Translations under genes and position numbers: made by a program
The notes under the pieces: generated by a model
What the model was told of the DNA's origin: nothing
Database searches by the model: none
Seen by the model: only the letters and a program-made list of their open reading frames with translations
NCBI GenBank assembly: GCA_910592205.1
Contig: CAJVPJ010000182.1
Span: 1-37,086, forward strand
Length of the DNA stretch: 37,086 bases
Source: Paraglomus occultum
Lineage: Eukaryota; Glomeromycota; Glomeromycetes; Paraglomerales; Paraglomeraceae
Reading direction: 5' to 3'
Shown: one piece after another, positions 34,538 to 37,086 of the stretch
Layout: every line of letters starts with the position of its first letter
How positions within the stretch are numbered: position 1 is the first letter of the stretch

Positions 34538-35210
34538 TTATTTTAAACCTTTCCATGCGTATTTCTCACAGAACAAAATATTGTGACTTTTCACAAAGCA
34601 ATAACCCCTTTGTTTATTACAGGCATTGTGGTTAGTAACGGCACGCACGTTGAAGAGAATGTATAAACTACACAAATTACCACATATGTATATATGCTTG
34701 GTAAAATAAATTAGTTTCGGACATATCTGAGTGATGCCATTGAAGAGTTGGGCGTGATACTCCGTGAATACAGCCCCTTTCCATATTGACACATGAGCTT
34801 GGCATAGATGAAATATATTAACATTATACGTTTCACATGTCCGATGCGATCTGTGTATTTGTATTACAATGCAAAGTAAATCCTTCTGGTAATAATAATA
34901 CGGATTTAGCTCGTAGACCGGTGACTTCAACCTAAATAATTTAGAAATAACAATTAATTTTACCTAACTTGTAATTGTCAACGGGTTCTTTAATTTGTTT
35001 GGATTGGCGTATTATAGATGTGAATTCTGTAGCCAAAAGATGGATATTCTTGATCATACAATAAAAAACTTTGACTGTTTTCTTATTAAGGGGTTGTGAT
35101 ACAGTAGGACACAAATGTGAAAACCAGTTGAAAAATTCTCTGCGTGGAGCGTTTGATAAAGCCTGATGTTCTGGAAATTTTCGGCTCGATTGGATGTTTT
35201 CAGTAAACAT
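34538..35210 (-). CDS. Hypothetical protein, possibly two exons
   Basis: The ATG at 35210 opens an 89-codon frame (MFTENIQSSRKFPEHQALSN; later REFFNWFSHLCPTVSQPLNK). A long frame of about 130 codons follows at once (PVYELNPYYYYQKDLLCIVI ... ending KYAWKGLK). The two frames join if a very short segment, about 32 nt from GTAAAA to TTCTAAATTATTTAG, is spliced out. The open length is unusual for DNA this AT-rich, which favours coding, but a 32-nt intron is below normal size. The FFNWFSHLCPxxSxPxxKTVKxFY pattern faintly recalls hAT-type transposase N-termini. No function is assigned. Confidence 0.35.
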
Positions 35211-35855
35211 CTATGTTAAACATTAAGAATATTAAAAAAATTTGCGTGTTGTTTATTTGGAGCATACACTTAAAATCCACGTCTCCATATGTTTTTAATT
35301 GATTTGCAAGATTTTTTTTTTTGCTTGTCAAATTTGGGTCTATGCGTTCCTCGAATATAGAGTCCGAATTGAAAAAAAAAAATTGTTATTATAATTGTAA
35401 TTAATGCGCATAATGTCTTTCGATTCGTAAGGTTTGGTTGAAAAGTGTCGAGATATGCATTTTAAATTTACAGCAAAAATTGTGTATGGTACTCAAACTA
35501 ATCAACCTTTCTTTTCTTTTCTCACCATTCCCCAACTGGTATGTTGTATCTCAACTGAAAACTTGTTTTAGTCTGGACTGAGCGATTAGTTCCGAACTGG
35601 GACAGATCCCAAACTCAGACACAACAGGTATAGAGACAAAACATTTGATGTTTGGTGGAGATCCGATTGAGCTGAAAATTTATAAATGATTAAGCTTGTT
35701 AGACAAATTTTTCTCATTCGTGTGTAGAATTAAGACCGGTCGGATACCTATGACCGTTACTGTATATTCCGTTAATGCATACATATATGTTGTAAATCTT
35801 CATGTGTTACAAAATTATATAATATACCGCACCGCTATCGTGTAACTCGATCTAT
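35211..35855. other. Upstream region of the P450 gene
   Basis: AT-rich, with poly-A and poly-T runs near 35310-35380. No open frame of note. It probably contains the P450 promoter. Confidence 0.45.
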
Positions 35856-35863
35856 TATAAAAT
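35856..35863 (+). promoter_or_regulatory. TATA-like box of the P450 gene
   Basis: TATAAAAT lies 28 nt before the ATG at 35891, close enough that the 5' leader would be very short. Assigned by position and consensus only. Confidence 0.4.
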
Positions 35864-35890
35864 GCGTTTTATCCGTTTCAAACATCAGAA

Positions 35891-37086
35891 ATGCCGTTGT
35901 CCAAAGAGTTTTTTGCGGTAATTTCGGAAGTTTTAATTTTCACAAATTTTATCCTTTTATTATATGTCTTAAGATTTTATTATGGCTACTTCACTCGTTC
36001 TGTTTCGTATCCGGGACCACTTCCATTACCCATAATAGGTAATCTTCATCAGTATTATTACCATAAACACAATATTTCACATTGGCTCCACCACTTAAGT
36101 TTGAAATATGGAAACATATTTGAATTATATTTTGGAACCAATAAATATTTGATGGTTAGTGATGCGCGAATAATCGAACGAATAATGACATCAAAAAAAA
36201 ACAACAACTACTTTATTCGCGTGGCAACCAAAACCGGGTTAGATGATTTACAAAAGGGCAACGTTGCAATTTTATATAATTCAAATTTCCACTCTTGGTC
36301 ATACGTTCGAAAAGTCTTGTTCAAAGTTGTGGGATCGGCCAATGCGTTAAAAGACGCTGCAACTTTAGTTAATACAATTTTTGGTAATTTAGAAAAGTCA
36401 TGGGACAATTTGATTAAAGAACGAGGTCAATGTTTGAATAACGAGCGGGAGCATTCGGTTGAAGTCGATCTCGTATGTTGGACAAAAAGAGTTTTTGCAG
36501 AAATTATCATGTTGCTAGTGGCCGGCCAGCAATCTAATTTACTGTCAAACTATTACGATCGAATTATTGGTAAAAATATTCAAAAAAGTGCGGATGAAGA
36601 TTTCTTGGATCGCTTCTCTCTTGCGTCTGATTGCGTGCAATATTACATAACTGTTCCACCATTGATACGTAACATTCCAATTGTACGTAGATATACAGAA
36701 TATCTACATAATAATCTGATATGGACCAGAGAGTATGCATGCAACTTGGTCAAACAGCGCAAAAAAGACATTAAAGATTTCGGCATTGACGAGAAGTTGA
36801 CATCGAATGTGTTGAACAATTTATTGACATCAAAAGATATTTCAAACGCAATATCCTTGACTGACGAAGAAATCGGAGATAACATAGTAGAAATGTTTAG
36901 TGAAGGACTTGATAGCGTAAGTATTAATACATCGTATTTTTATTTAATTGCTAATAAAACCGGTACCAATTAATTCTCTTAAAGCCTTCAAATACTCTGG
37001 CATTTATTATTTATTTTGTTGGAGCTAATCCAGATGTTGAAAACAGCATTATTCAAGAAATTAAGAATGTATTTGGAGATAGTACA
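35891..37086 (+). CDS. Cytochrome P450, 3' end outside the window
   Basis: This is a microsomal haem-thiolate monooxygenase. Exon 1 (35891-36916, 342 codons) encodes an N-terminal membrane anchor (about 10-32, ISEVLIFTNFILLLYVLRFY), the proline-rich hinge PGPLPLPIIGN and the body through WSYVRKVLFK (the WxxxR helix-C motif). A 68-nt intron (36917-36984, GTAAGT...AAAG) splits the I helix: EGLDS joins PSNTLAFIIYFVGANPDVEN, the oxygen-binding A/GGxDT-S region. Exon 2 runs off the window, so the ExxR and haem-cysteine motifs cannot be checked. Sequences of this type form a large P450 expansion in Rhizophagus; the substrate is unknown. TATAAAAT 28 nt before the ATG is a possible TATA box. Confidence 0.9.

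Noticed and set aside
1-37086. Search for tRNA, rRNA and CRISPR arrays
   Set aside because: No cloverleaf with proper A/B boxes, no rRNA core sequence and no regularly spaced repeats were seen. CRISPR is not expected in a fungal nuclear genome.

Overview
The window looks like nuclear DNA of an arbuscular mycorrhizal fungus (Glomeromycotina), most likely Rhizophagus or a close relative. The reasons are: AT-rich DNA; intron-dense genes with short introns (mostly 68-185 nt, GTAAGT/GTATGT-type donors, CTAAC-type branch points); a P450 and a membrane kelch protein of the kind expanded in these fungi; and dispersed repeats whose spurious translations I recall from Rhizophagus gene sets. This is recognition from memory, not a database search.

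Layout. (1) 1-2.1 kb: two decayed Tc1/mariner transposase copies lie end to end, followed by a small pogo-like inverted-repeat remnant. (2) 2.1-11.6 kb, minus strand: one very large gene. Joining 11 exons with matching splice phases gives about 2,666 codons of a helical, alpha-solenoid-like protein, which I tentatively call UNC80-like. (3) 12.9-20.8 kb: a mobile-element graveyard. It holds a SINE-like repeat, a decayed DDE-type transposase gene, a nearly intact 1,293-bp Tc1/mariner element with perfect 29-bp terminal repeats and TA flanks, the broken host gene(s) on either side of it, another SINE-like repeat inside an intron, and a possible pogo-like MITE. (4) 22.2-30.0 kb: three intact carbohydrate-related genes, namely a secreted/transmembrane kelch protein (+), a GT49 LARGE-like glycosyltransferase (-) and a galactokinase (+). 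(5) 30.0-35.9 kb: mostly non-coding AT-rich DNA with two possible small genes, a microsatellite and a hairpin. (6) 35.9 kb to the end: the 5' part of a cytochrome P450 gene that runs off the window.

How the genes relate. The kelch gene, the GT49 glycosyltransferase and the galactokinase sit side by side and could all touch sugar or glycan handling, but nothing in the sequence proves co-regulation. The repeat-rich interval explains the pseudogenes there. The best leads are the UNC80-like giant, an A-AAA-AAG slippery heptamer exactly at the transposase frame change, and a kelch gene that needs a GC-AG intron and an 8-nt microexon to keep its frame.
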